The notes beneath the pieces are model-generated. The model saw only the letters and a program-made list of their open reading frames with translations, was not told the DNA's origin and did no database searches. Position numbers and translations under genes: made by a program. Positions 54,501 through 62,799 of a stretch of DNA of 64,000 nt are shown here, piece by piece (positions within the stretch are counted from its first letter, which is position 1; each line of letters starts with the position of its first letter). This DNA comes from JAITMY01 sp031549685 (lineage in GTDB: Bacteria > Bacteroidota > Bacteroidia > Bacteroidales > UBA932). The DNA is taken from the NCBI GenBank assembly GCA_031549685.1, contig JAVBPG010000008.1:1-64000 (forward strand), written 5' to 3'.

Positions 54501-57500
54501 CTACTGTGGGTGTTGCAGTGCCATCATCAGTCCAGCCTTCCGAAGGAATAAAGTCGCTGTTGACCAAAACCTTTGCCACGTCGCCACGCACGTAATAATC
54601 TTGCTTTGTATTGCCGTCAGCGGCGGTTACGGTGTACTTTACGTAGCCAGTGTAGCTGAAGTTTTGAGCAACACCCGAGGCCGGGCTGATGGTTGCGCCC
54701 GCTCCCTCAAGCGTAATAACGGGCGCTATGCCGGTTAGGTTTTCCTTTTTCAGCGTGCTGATAAGGAGCGTGTCCAGGGTTTCCTGTACGGCGTACTTAA
54801 ACGATACGCTACCCGGCAGCGCAAAGCTGCTGATGTTGGCGTTGGTATTGCTTGCGGCCTGGGCTACTGCATCGCTCCAGCTGGTAGCCACGCGAATGCC
54901 GCCTACGTAAAACTCCGAAGGAGTGCTGCCTGCTTGACGGATAATAATACCCTTGATGGCAGTTAGGTCGTTGCCGTCGGTTGCTACTACCGTTGGATTA
55001 GGCTCTGCTGCTCCCACCGTTGGGTTGAGGAACAGGCTTACCGAGTCGCTACCATTGGCGTTGAATGAGTACTTGAGTACAACCAGCTGGGTCGCGTTAG
55101 AGCTTGGAGCGCTACTGTTGGTTCCGGGATCACCCCAACCTGGAGCAGGGTACAAGTAGCTGCTGCTATTGGTACCATCTGTTAGAGCCGAGCCGGCAGC
55201 GTTTTTGCTCACGCCAATAAAATACTTGGTGCCGTTGCCGGTTCCTTTTCTCAGCCACACGCGTCCAAGCGGGCTGGCGGTGTTGGGGTCGTAGAAGCTC
55301 AGCACTTCGGTTCCGGAGCTGTTGCTGCCGCTTACCGTGGCTACGTTGAGCAGGAATGCTACGTATACTTTTCCGGTAGAAACCTCAGCGCCGTTATCGA
55401 ATTCTTTGCGGCTAAGTATATTAACCGTTCCGCTTCCAGTCCATGAAGTTAGACCTGCTGCGGTAGCGCTGGTGGGAGTGTAGGAGTGCATGCTCTTACC
55501 CGCACCCGATGCCAGGTAGGAGGTGTACTCCAAATCTTTGGCTTCTACTCGGGCGTAAACGGGATTGGCGGTGCCGCTGTTTTGGCTTGCCAGCGTCCAA
55601 CCGGTAATGCTGCTGGTTGCACCCTCTGTGCTGCCTGCGAGTAGCGTGTTAAGGTCGTAGTCAAAATTTTCGGTAAGCAGCACTCCGCTGGCAACAGCCG
55701 CAACGCTGGTTACCACTTTATACTGATGATCCACTCCAGCCTCCGATCTTACCTTGTAAACAACGGTATTGGTAAAATCGTTGGCGGTAGTCCCCGATGT
55801 TTGCAGCGAGTCTTTGGAGTTTACTACTGCATATACTTTTGCGTACTCGGAACAGGTAAAGGTGGCTACCAATGCGCTCCTGTCGGCGGTGCTGGCGGGT
55901 AGCTTTACCAGTACGCTATCGTTACGAATTACCCCGCTTACGGTGCCTATTTTAAACGTCAACAAGGTATTCCCCGTTGCGGCAGGGCTACTTACGCGAA
56001 GCGTATAGTTTTTAAAGGTCGCATCTTGCGCGGTAACCTTAATAGTAACATCGCCTGCCGAGGCATCAACCGTGCTGTCGACATCAATAGGTTTACTGCT
56101 AACCGAGGCTGTGGCCAAATCCGAAATGGTAAGTCCTGAGATTCTTAACTTGGTCAGGTCGGCGGCCGGTGCTACGGCAATAAATATGGAATCGTTGCGG
56201 TACACGCTTGCTCCGCGCTGCCCTTGCAGGGTAAGCGCCGTAAGATTTTTCTCGTCGCTCAGCTGGTTGGTGGTGGTAAATACCCACGCGGTGTTGCTAA
56301 TGCCGGCAAAGGCGTTGCCGGCGTTGTCGTATACGCTACTATCGGGTATCTCCACGTGGTAGGTTTTTCCGTTGCCTAAAATTACTTCATCAAGTTCAAT
56401 GTTGAGCGAACTATCTGTAGCACTAAAGGTGGGAGTTTTAATGGCAACAGGGGTGCTCGTCGCATTATCCATCAGTTTAATGTTGGCAATATACTTACCT
56501 GCTTTTACCGGCTCGCTGAATTTTGCTTTGAGCACGACATCAACAGCAATATCTGTTGCACTATTGGCGGGAGAAAATGGGTTGCCGGCAGCAAGAGTGG
56601 GGGCTTGGGTGTCGCCGCTGGATGAAACTACAGGAGTTAACTCTATTTCCAGTAGTGCAAGCGCTTTAGCTGATGCGGTTTCTAACTTTATGCATTTCCC
56701 TTGTGGAATATCTAATCCGGTTATGGTAATATATTGGCAGGAGTCTTGAACTGCAGTTGGAGAGGACGTTGCGATTTTGTGCTGCATGTTTGTCGTGACC
56801 GTGTATGTGGAGTTATCCACTTCGCTTAGGCTATTAAGATCGCTACCTGTCGAAATTTTACCAATGCCAAAAGGCTCAGCTTGATCAGAACCCGCTGTGC
56901 CCATAATCTTTATGCCGGAAACAGAGGTTGAAGTATTGTAAAGTATAAATACAGAGTTAGAGTTTGACCAACGAACTTTTTTCCCTGAGGTAACATTGGC
57001 ACTTTTCATGCAGCCATATATCCGTGGGTTGTTTACCTGTGCTAAATCTGCTCCACCTTGAGCGGTAGAAAACACTATTGAGTCGCCGGTGCTGTACACA
57101 TACTTATTGGTACTATTGCTGGCGGGCTTGGTTGTAAAGGCCAGGAGTATTGGCTCGACTGGAGTATCATCTCCCCCTCCGGCAGCAGCGGCAACCGCCT
57201 CTGCCCAGGTGGTTGAAACGCGAATACCACCAAAAGTAAACATTGCTTTATTTCCTCCTTGGGATCTTAGTAAAACATTGTTTAACCTACTGGGAGCAGT
57301 TTTTTGAGTGTTGTCAAAAGCCTCTGCTGTTGCAGGTTCTGTGCCGGCAATAGTTGGGTTAACGTAAAAAGATGCCTTGCTGGCAGCAAAATCATATTTT
57401 ACAACAATTAAATATGTTGTTCCAACAACGAATTCGGATGTGCTCCATTGTACGTCTGAACCAGCAGTGCTATTTCTTGTAATTCCAATTTTAAACGGAT

Positions 57501-57999
57501 CTCCTGATCCAGTTCCAATTTTTCCAACCCATAAGTTGGTTCTGGCACTGGCATCGTAGGACATACTAAGCATTGCACTTTGCGTTTGAGATTGATTGGC
57601 ATCGGCTTTATATAGAAAAGAAAAATAAACTACTCCACTACTAACCTCCTCAAAACTTTTGTAGGTAATATAATCAGCGGTAGAGTTTGTACTTCCATCC
57701 GATTTCTTTCCTGTGTATCCTGACTTGCAGGCCTTTCCAACTCCTGAATTTACAAATGCCGTGTTGCCAGTTGAATATGCCAATGCCGGTTCGACTATTG
57801 TTCTGCGGGAGCCGCTTTGCATATCTGTGGAGGTGGCATAAACAACATTCCAGTTGGTACCGGTGGCACCCAAAGTGTCGCCGGTAGTATAGTTGAATGT
57901 TTCATCCAACAGCACCGTTGCTTTTGTAGATGTGATTCCTACAAAGAGTAGGGTTGCTACAAGGCTTAGCCTCAGCATATTTTTTACCATCGTTTTCAT
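51529..57999 (-). CDS. Giant T9SS-secreted modular protein, no recognised catalytic domain
   Basis: 2156 aa. Signal peptide (~1-27). Three copies of the ~250-residue module: A (28-280, VLLDETFNYTTGDTLG ... GGIRVSTTWAEAV), B (772-1050, VLLTENFDYDLNTLL ... GGIRVATSWSDAV) and C (1716-1968, LLLSETFSYSTSTL ... SGLRLALSWSEAV). Between them: Big_5-type Ig domains (~473-578, ~1306-1415), about seven DUF5018-like repeats, and a beta-sandwich (~1143-1303) ending YDLEITSY. T9SS sorting domain at ~2085-2156 (AAYPNPATTYLQINS ... MAVKIIK). Likely exposed on the cell surface. Its place just upstream of susC suggests alginate capture; that is inference. Confidence 0.85.
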   Translation of the reverse strand: MKTMVKNMLRLSLVATLLFVGITSTKATVLLDETFNYTTGDTLGATGTNWNVVYATSTDMQSGSRRTIVEPALAYSTGNTAFVNSGVGKACKSGYTGKKSDGSTNSTADYITYKSFEEVSSGVVYFSFLYKADANQSQTQSAMLSMSYDASARTNLWVGKIGTGSGDPFKIGITRNSTAGSDVQWSTSEFVVGTTYLIVVKYDFAASKASFYVNPTIAGTEPATAEAFDNTQKTAPSRLNNVLLRSQGGNKAMFTFGGIRVSTTWAEAVAAAAGGGDDTPVEPILLAFTTKPASNSTNKYVYSTGDSIVFSTAQGGADLAQVNNPRIYGCMKSANVTSGKKVRWSNSNSVFILYNTSTSVSGIKIMGTAGSDQAEPFGIGKISTGSDLNSLSEVDNSTYTVTTNMQHKIATSSPTAVQDSCQYITITGLDIPQGKCIKLETASAKALALLEIELTPVVSSSGDTQAPTLAAGNPFSPANSATDIAVDVVLKAKFSEPVKAGKYIANIKLMDNATSTPVAIKTPTFSATDSSLNIELDEVILGNGKTYHVEIPDSSVYDNAGNAFAGISNTAWVFTTTNQLSDEKNLTALTLQGQRGASVYRNDSIFIAVAPAADLTKLRISGLTISDLATASVSSKPIDVDSTVDASAGDVTIKVTAQDATFKNYTLRVSSPAATGNTLLTFKIGTVSGVIRNDSVLVKLPASTADRSALVATFTCSEYAKVYAVVNSKDSLQTSGTTANDFTNTVVYKVRSEAGVDHQYKVVTSVAAVASGVLLTENFDYDLNTLLAGSTEGATSSITGWTLASQNSGTANPVYARVEAKDLEYTSYLASGAGKSMHSYTPTSATAAGLTSWTGSGTVNILSRKEFDNGAEVSTGKVYVAFLLNVATVSGSNSSGTEVLSFYDPNTASPLGRVWLRKGTGNGTKYFIGVSKNAAGSALTDGTNSSSYLYPAPGWGDPGTNSSAPSSNATQLVVLKYSFNANGSDSVSLFLNPTVGAAEPNPTVVATDGNDLTAIKGIIIRQAGSTPSEFYVGGIRVATSWSDAVAQAASNTNANISSFALPGSVSFKYAVQETLDTLLISTLKKENLTGIAPVITLEGAGATISPASGVAQNFSYTGYVKYTVTAADGNTKQDYYVRGDVAKVLVNSDFIPSEGWTDDGTATPTVAIKKQLISIGQGIYKDTLYYFYGNLNSTSTAGCGNGRLQLSGGSTNKGYIELRNLPTLGTLTLNANSGSSDPQPRHALLQIQEQGETEWRTIDTISVNGKTCSPYSHNINLGSTTSVRIQNNIGSSIYVYDLEITSYDDKAAPTVSSYSPANEASNVALTTTLTLTFNEKVQKGTGNITISDGTTNDVIAVTSSQVTINGNTVTITPTANLAAAKTYHVLVAAGAIRDLSGNSYAGISNNTTWAFQTVSVARTGNDITKLSMKKADGSAVQKSAAVINTAAHTVGVTLKYATYGSAQLKVDSVLVSDGAALDATSTCILNTPYTLAQLQSTNNTIVVEAENGATQAWTLNVTVAPNDSADIRSFVIPSITHTTKFVKDTIFVTTGGIVATTGLVPTIGLSTGATVSPASGAAQDFSYTTKLRYTVTAAAGNTKDWYVIFKEAARPAFTFYGIKNRSIKDVYAWADTTTGAVAGIIDAAAKTVSILLPYGTDMSHAMKANFTLSDLAEAYIGTTKQDTSMAHSYAQPIVYTLKTGNVEDTWTVTASVKQLDELLLSETFSYSTSTLQGNENAKYNSSEPTLYKWTPSEKVADAAEPGLTISSEALTYDPQGIPYIHSGEGKSVQLGDATTKHMDGIRYLSGASASEKLASGSIYACFMFHPDTASTAWREFFEFVEGSTMGNSIRGRVWAKLSSDKTKILVAATKTSNAPADNMAVELERKQTSLIVLKYTYGYDGVNAAIAITSNPIPGAAEPASNLWKTYTSAADANSTGNYAVGILRQDLLLKGKISGLRLALSWSEAVSAGDVQETGSDFESYEILVSDPNGDYYRTGTVNKANRTIAVNLPAGTDLSGLVAKFTLSYGAEAYIGADKQESDVTANDFSSPVTYTVRPLIGSPASWTVTVRHDGDVPNAVAKNTLSVAAYPNPATTYLQINSDEEIDLVEVFTLSGAKVMTVSKPGNTINISHLNQGSYLVKFTAVSKKTMAVKIIK

Positions 58000-58035
58000 A
58001 TCGTTGAATTTTTATTGGGTTTAAATTTTATGAGG

Positions 58036-58665
58036 TTATTTCTGTACTTTAATGCTCAGGTTCAGCTTTTGGTACGCGCCCATGCCGGCCTTATCCGCCT
58101 TTTCGGCGTCGTCCTCAATGCTGAGCACCTTTATAAAACCTTTCTTACCGGCGGCGTTTTCAAAGGCCACCACATCGCCTGCCTCAACGGCTACCATGTA
58201 CTCGTTGTTGTCAAAGGCAAGCGAGGCCAAATCGGCCTTGCCGTAATCCTCTGCGGCTACTTTTTTGAGCTTGGTAGCGCTGCGCACGCTCCAGTTTTTA
58301 AGCGCCATGGGGCCGTCGGGGTCCTTGGTGGGGCCTTCGAAGGCCGAGTAGGGGCGGGTGCCGCCTTGCTTTTCCCACGCCACTTCAAGCCCGGGAGTCA
58401 TGGGCGAAAACAGAAAGAAGGAGGGGCCTGCTTTGCCCACCTTGCCGTAGTAGCAAAGCACATCAATGTCCTTGGGGGAGGCCTTTTTGAGCACGTTGGC
58501 CAGCGAGTAGGTAACGCCGCTCTTGGTGGCTAAGGCGCTACCCTTATCGGAGGTGTTGCGCTGCGATTGGCCCCAAATGTAGGCGTTCTTGTGCTCCTGC
58601 ACGCCTTGCGCGTAAAGTGCGGCGCAGGCGAGCAGGGCGATGCTGAGGAATAAAACTTTTTTCAT
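58036..58665 (-). CDS. Small secreted protein of unknown function in the alginate locus
   Basis: 209 aa with a signal peptide MKKVLFLSIALLACAALYAQ. The mature part is mixed alpha/beta with Lys-rich stretches: VLKKASPKDIDVLCYYGKVGKAGPSFFLFSP, SVRSATKLKKVAAEDYGKADLASLAFDNNEYMVAVEAGDVVAFENAAGKKGFIKV and a C-terminal LNLSIKVQK. I do not recognise a family. It is the first gene after the operator at 58781 and lies 36 bp before the 2156-aa gene, so it is likely made together with the surface proteins. A basic periplasmic or surface protein could bind the polyanion alginate, but this is a guess. Confidence 0.8.
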   Translation of the reverse strand: MKKVLFLSIALLACAALYAQGVQEHKNAYIWGQSQRNTSDKGSALATKSGVTYSLANVLKKASPKDIDVLCYYGKVGKAGPSFFLFSPMTPGLEVAWEKQGGTRPYSAFEGPTKDPDGPMALKNWSVRSATKLKKVAAEDYGKADLASLAFDNNEYMVAVEAGDVVAFENAAGKKGFIKVLSIEDDAEKADKAGMGAYQKLNLSIKVQK

Positions 58666-58780
58666 AATTGTAGAGGATTTTATTTTTTGTTGAATTGTTG
58701 ATGTATTGAGTGCTTATATGGTAGTTGAACAATGAATCTGCTCAACTATTAAACAGGTCTGTAAAATTAGTTTGCCACAA

Positions 58781-58795
58781 ACTGGTCGACCAATT
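58781..58795 (-). promoter_or_regulatory. Operator candidate 2 for the GntR regulator
   Basis: ACTGGTCGACCAATT. It lies in the 249-bp gap between the regulator stop (58915) and the unknown gene start (58665). On the minus strand a possible -7 box TATCCTTT (58822-58815) lies just upstream, weaker than at the other two sites. Confidence 0.75.
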
Positions 58796-58914
58796 TAGGG
58801 GCTTTTTCTCTGAAAAAGGATATTTGTTAACCTTTTTAACAAAAAATCACATAGCATGGGTGTCTTTAGTAGAAATCGCGGAGGGCGTACACCGATGTGC
58901 GCTGGCCGGCTTGA

Positions 58915-59640
58915 CTAGCTGCCCATTTGCAGCTGCCGCTCTTGTGCAAACTTGCAAATGCCGGCCAGGTGCTGGTTCATGACTTGAATAGCAGCCCCAT
59001 CGTCCCTGCGCTTAATGCAGTCTAACAGGGCGCGGTGCTCGTCGAGCGTGTGCTGACTTTTGGTGGCGCATACGTTGAGGCGGCGGTAGGTGTTCATCAG
59101 GTCGGGGGTAATGATAAGCAGGAGCGACTTGAGCACCGAATTTTTGCTTCCCTCGGCAATGGCGCGGTGAAACATGAAATCCTCCTCCACGAGCGATTGG
59201 CGGTCGGTAACGAAGTGCGCCTCGTAGTGCTGCAGCGCGTGCTCTATGTTGGCAATATCAACATCGGTGCGGCGCTGCGCGCACAGCTGGACGGCGTTGC
59301 GCTCAATAATGAGGCGCGACTCGGCCAGCGAATAAAAGTCCGAGTTGTCAAGCTTGAGCACATCGCTGATTAAGCCCTCAATGGCCGAAATTTCAAGCCC
59401 TGCAACGATGGTTCCGCTTTGCGGCAGCGTGCGCAAAATGCCGTAGAACTCCAGCTTTTTGATGGCATCGCGCACGTAGGTACGCCCCACGCCAAAGCGC
59501 TCCGACAGCTTGCGCTCCGACGGCAGCTTGTCGCCCGGAGCCAGGTAGCCGTTGGTTATTAAATCTTTTATTTGCCTGATAATTAAATCGGTGGGCCGCT
59601 CTATCACGACTTCTTGCAGGTTGTTTAAAATGTCTTCCAT
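58915..59640 (-). CDS. FadR-type GntR-family transcriptional regulator
   Basis: 241 aa. N-terminal winged helix (~15-80): IIRQIKDLITNGYLAPGDKLPSERKLSERFGVGRTYVRDAIKKLEFYGIL; C-terminal FCD effector domain (~100-235) with the metal/ligand residues Asp and His in EEDFMFHRAIAEG, DEHRALLDCI and MNQHLAGI. FadR-type repressors usually bind TGGTnnnACCA-like palindromes, as found at three points here. A regulator of this group (AusR) controls the alginate operon of Zobellia galactanivorans, with KDG as reported effector. No SusR or hybrid two-component sensor is seen, so this is the likely master switch of the locus. Confidence 0.93.
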   Translation of the reverse strand: MEDILNNLQEVVIERPTDLIIRQIKDLITNGYLAPGDKLPSERKLSERFGVGRTYVRDAIKKLEFYGILRTLPQSGTIVAGLEISAIEGLISDVLKLDNSDFYSLAESRLIIERNAVQLCAQRRTDVDIANIEHALQHYEAHFVTDRQSLVEEDFMFHRAIAEGSKNSVLKSLLLIITPDLMNTYRRLNVCATKSQHTLDEHRALLDCIKRRDDGAAIQVMNQHLAGICKFAQERQLQMGS

Positions 59641-59754
59641 ATTAAAAAATGTAGTTCGTAAAGTTCAAAAGTTTGTAATGTAGAAAAATATTGATTACCA
59701 GCGATTAGTAAATAGTAATTTGTAAATCGTAAATTACAGCCTTTATCTTTTGTC

Positions 59755-62574
59755 TTATTTCTTCGTTACCGTATAGTTTGCTTTTCCCCCGTTTGATGTT
59801 ACGCTTAAAATATAGATTCCCGCTGGCAGCTGCGAGGTATTTATGTTTGTATTTTGGTAAATGTTTTTGTGCAAAAAAAGTTTGCCGCTTACGCTGTACA
59901 GGTGCACCTGAGCGTTGCCGCTAACCTCCACGCTAATGACCTCTGAAAATGGGTTGGGAAACACTTTTACGTTTGCCGCCGGTTCGCCATTTGCATCGGT
60001 TGGCGTGCTTACCGTAGCTGTAACGTGGTAGCGCTTTTTGCTGGTGCCGTTCTCGGCCGTAACGGTGTACGTAACGCTACCTGTAAAATCCTGCGCCACC
60101 CCCGATGCCGGCCACACGCTGGCCCTGGGCGATATGAGCAGGGTAGGCGTAAGCGAGGCGAGGTTGGTTCCCTGCGGCATTTTAATGGTAATAATGGAGT
60201 CCTTTATAATGCCGTTCACGCTGCCTATTTTGAAGGAGCGCATGAGGCAGGTATCGCTTTTGGCGGCGGTAACGGTAACGCAAATGCGCGCTCGGCCGCT
60301 TTCGGTGCAGCTTCCGGTGGTTTGCGTTACGTAAAAAGTTTGCGAGCCAACGCTTGCTGTGCCTGGCGTGGGCGCTGTGCTGCTTGCTGTGCCCCCGCTG
60401 GGGGCGCTATACCACCTGAGGTTGCTGCCTGTAGCAGTAAGCGGTGCCGCATTATCTCCCTGGCAGTACGATGTGTCGCGAACGCTTGGTGCAGGGCTTA
60501 CGCACCCGCCCACAAATACTTTTACCGAATCCCTGCTCGCGCATCCGTTGAGCGTGGCGGTGGCGGTGTACGAGGTGGTTTGCGTGGGCGCAACCGTAGC
60601 CGGGCTTACATTCCAGCTCAGCATGCCCTCGCTTTGCAGCGCGCGCAGTGTAACCGGGCTACCTGCGGTAATGCTGGTGTCGGGCATAACTACCAGCGCT
60701 GGTTTTTTTTTAACGGTAACGGTAACGGCTGCTCGCTCGCTCTCCACGCATCCCGCCTGCGTTTGCGATACGTAAAAAGCTTGTGTGCCAACGGTGCTTG
60801 TTGTTGGCGTGGGAGCCGTGGCGCTGGCCGTGCCTCCTACGGAGGCGGCGTACCACTTGAGGTTAACGCCTGCAGCGCTTAGCTGTTCTGCGCTTTGCCC
60901 GTGGCAGTACGCGGTGTCGCGAGCCAGGGGAACAGCGCTTACGCAATCGGCAAAGAGCAGCTTGCGGCTATCCGTTTTTTTTGCGGAAGCGCTGTCAAAC
61001 CGTGCCTTGGCCGGAATGCTGCTGTTGTTGTTCTCGCCAATGCCTGTCCAGCTGTCGGCTATATCCCAAAACAGCGGCCGGTATTGGTTGTAAAATGACA
61101 AGTAATTTTCGGCGCTGCTCCCCGTTGGCTTTACGGTATTTTGCTGGTAGTTGCCTATTTGCAGCGTTCCCCTTACATCGCTCTCTATGGTGTACGAGCC
61201 GTAGTAGTTGTTGGTGCCGTAGGTGCTTTCCTTAACGTAGGCATGCGTTACCTCGTTGCCTATGAGCACCGTGCTATCGTTGCATAGTCCTGCATTTTCC
61301 TGTAGCAGGTCATCGCTACCCGTGCGCAGGTTTTGAATTTTGATGCCGTATGATGTAAATCGGTTGCGCAAAAAAACGTTGCGCGGACCGTTGGCGCCGT
61401 GCGGGTTGTCCACCACCATGTTGTTGGCAATATTGCCCTGAAACAGGTTGCTGTGCGCCCAGTTGCCGTGCAGCACGGCGTCGCCGCCCATGTCGTAGGG
61501 CTTGTTGTCGGTGCGGCATTCGCGCGCCGAGTAGTTGTAGGCAAATACGTTGCCATTTGCAAAACCTTGTATAAGCATGGCGTGGCGCAGCGAGTCGAAT
61601 ATGCAGTTGGCCACCAGCACCTGGCTTGCCCCGCCTGTGATGCACACGCCGTAGCCGCTGCCGCCGCCGCCGTAGCCGTGTCCGTGGTGAAAGTAGCACC
61701 CGCTGATTTGCAGGTTGGCGCTGCGGCGGATATCTACGTGCGCGCCGTTGCTGTACCTGCTTTCAACCCCCACAATCCAGCAGCTGTCGGCGTAGTCCAC
61801 CGCTATGTTGTCGTTGGAGGGCGATGAGGTTTGCTCGGGGTCGGAGTACTGCTTGTTTTTGCACTCCATGTAGAAATCCTCCAAGCCCACGTTGCGCACG
61901 GCCTGCACTACGCGCAGGTAGGCGTTGTTGGCGGTGGTAAAGTCGCAGCGCAGCGGCTCCCTAAAGGTAACCGTTCTGCCGCTCACGCTGGCCACGTGCA
62001 GCATTTGCTGGCTGTTGGCGGTTTGCGCCCAGCTGTCGCCCGGGTAGGCCTTCAGCCCCGGATCTTGGTACAGCAGCACAAGGCTGCCCGCTGTAGCTAT
62101 GGGCAGCGCGTTGCTGGCAAGCGTAATCGTTTTGCTTCCACGCTTAGCGTTGGCCGACAGGTACTGCGCCGCATTATTGGTGCTGGGCAGTAACCCTTTT
62201 ATAGCAATGGGGTCGGCGGTACCGCTCAGGTCAAATATCAGCTTGGTTTTGTCCGAGCCTGCGCCGCGCAAAATAACGCTCGATTTGTTAATCGTTAAAG
62301 TGCTTTGAATAAGGTATGTACCTTCCGGTAGAAGAACTACGCCGCCATCGCTACCCAAGGCGCCGATGGCGCTTTGTATGCGAGTTGCCATATCGCTGGC
62401 GCCGGTTTTATCCAAACCTGTTGGCGTTACAATATTACCTGGCGAGGGAATGGCGCTGTTGTAGCCTGCGTAGCTAAAGTCGGTGTGGTAGGCGCCAGGA
62501 AGCTGCTGGGCTTCGGCCGTCATACCAGCCACCACAAGGAGAAACGCCATGATGTATTTTGTGCTTATATTCAA
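59755..62574 (-). CDS. T9SS-secreted right-handed beta-helix protein (candidate surface lyase or epimerase)
   Basis: 939 aa. Signal peptide (1-22); pectate-lyase-superfamily-like beta-helix (~30-530) beginning YHTDFSYAGYNSAIPSP, with ATRIQSAIGALGSDGGVVLLPEGTY and parallel coils such as VANCIFDSLRHAMLIQG; two CHU_C-type Ig domains (~543-622, ~690-768) around a PKD-like domain; a DUF5018-like repeat (~775-855); and a T9SS sorting domain (868-939, VFPNPFSEVISVEV ... NYTVTKK). No known PL catalytic pair was recognised. With operator candidate 3 upstream, it is probably part of the alginate regulon and could be the surface enzyme making the first cut or epimerising residues. Confidence 0.8.
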   Translation of the reverse strand: MNISTKYIMAFLLVVAGMTAEAQQLPGAYHTDFSYAGYNSAIPSPGNIVTPTGLDKTGASDMATRIQSAIGALGSDGGVVLLPEGTYLIQSTLTINKSSVILRGAGSDKTKLIFDLSGTADPIAIKGLLPSTNNAAQYLSANAKRGSKTITLASNALPIATAGSLVLLYQDPGLKAYPGDSWAQTANSQQMLHVASVSGRTVTFREPLRCDFTTANNAYLRVVQAVRNVGLEDFYMECKNKQYSDPEQTSSPSNDNIAVDYADSCWIVGVESRYSNGAHVDIRRSANLQISGCYFHHGHGYGGGGSGYGVCITGGASQVLVANCIFDSLRHAMLIQGFANGNVFAYNYSARECRTDNKPYDMGGDAVLHGNWAHSNLFQGNIANNMVVDNPHGANGPRNVFLRNRFTSYGIKIQNLRTGSDDLLQENAGLCNDSTVLIGNEVTHAYVKESTYGTNNYYGSYTIESDVRGTLQIGNYQQNTVKPTGSSAENYLSFYNQYRPLFWDIADSWTGIGENNNSSIPAKARFDSASAKKTDSRKLLFADCVSAVPLARDTAYCHGQSAEQLSAAGVNLKWYAASVGGTASATAPTPTTSTVGTQAFYVSQTQAGCVESERAAVTVTVKKKPALVVMPDTSITAGSPVTLRALQSEGMLSWNVSPATVAPTQTTSYTATATLNGCASRDSVKVFVGGCVSPAPSVRDTSYCQGDNAAPLTATGSNLRWYSAPSGGTASSTAPTPGTASVGSQTFYVTQTTGSCTESGRARICVTVTAAKSDTCLMRSFKIGSVNGIIKDSIITIKMPQGTNLASLTPTLLISPRASVWPASGVAQDFTGSVTYTVTAENGTSKKRYHVTATVSTPTDANGEPAANVKVFPNPFSEVISVEVSGNAQVHLYSVSGKLFLHKNIYQNTNINTSQLPAGIYILSVTSNGGKANYTVTKK

Positions 62575-62607
62575 TATTTTACCTGTTTTTATTCGAGAAT
62601 AATTGGT

Positions 62608-62622
62608 AATTGGTCAACCAGT
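62608..62622 (-). promoter_or_regulatory. Operator candidate 3 for the GntR regulator
   Basis: AATTGGTCAACCAGT on the plus strand, that is ACTGGTTGACCAATT on the minus strand. It starts 11 bp after the -7 box TACTTTTG (62640-62633), the same spacing as at 31070-31102. Confidence 0.75.
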
Positions 62623-62632
62623 GATTGATTGC

Positions 62633-62640
62633 CAAAAGTA
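62633..62640 (-). promoter_or_regulatory. Predicted -7 box of the beta-helix gene
   Basis: TACTTTTG on the minus strand, a full match to TAnnTTTG. A TTTTG lies only 13 bp upstream, too close for a standard -33 element, so the promoter may depend on other contacts. Confidence 0.55.
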
Positions 62641-62730
62641 GCTGGTTTTTTTACAAAAGATTATTTAGACACCCTTTTTAACACTAATATTGTTGAGCCT
62701 TACCTTTTTATAAATGTTTAACCGCTTCAT

Positions 62731-62765
62731 TTTGAGACAAAAAGTGTTTTTATCGCGTATCTTTG
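62731..62765 (+). promoter_or_regulatory. Predicted promoter of the outer-membrane protein gene
   Basis: TTTG (62731-62734), 23-nt spacer, TATCTTTG (62758-62765), full match at the -7 box. It lies 35 bp before the ATG. Confidence 0.65.
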
Positions 62766-62799
62766 CAGGAGATTCATTACCTTCAAAAAAAATATTACC

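Noticed and set aside
58915..59640. LacI or SusR type regulator
   Set aside because: The winged-helix segment and FCD domain are clearly FadR/GntR.
60025..60882. Long plus-strand frame inside the beta-helix T9SS gene
   Set aside because: It is Ala/Arg/Cys-rich, opposite a gene with clear Ig-like and sorting domains, and has no signal of its own.
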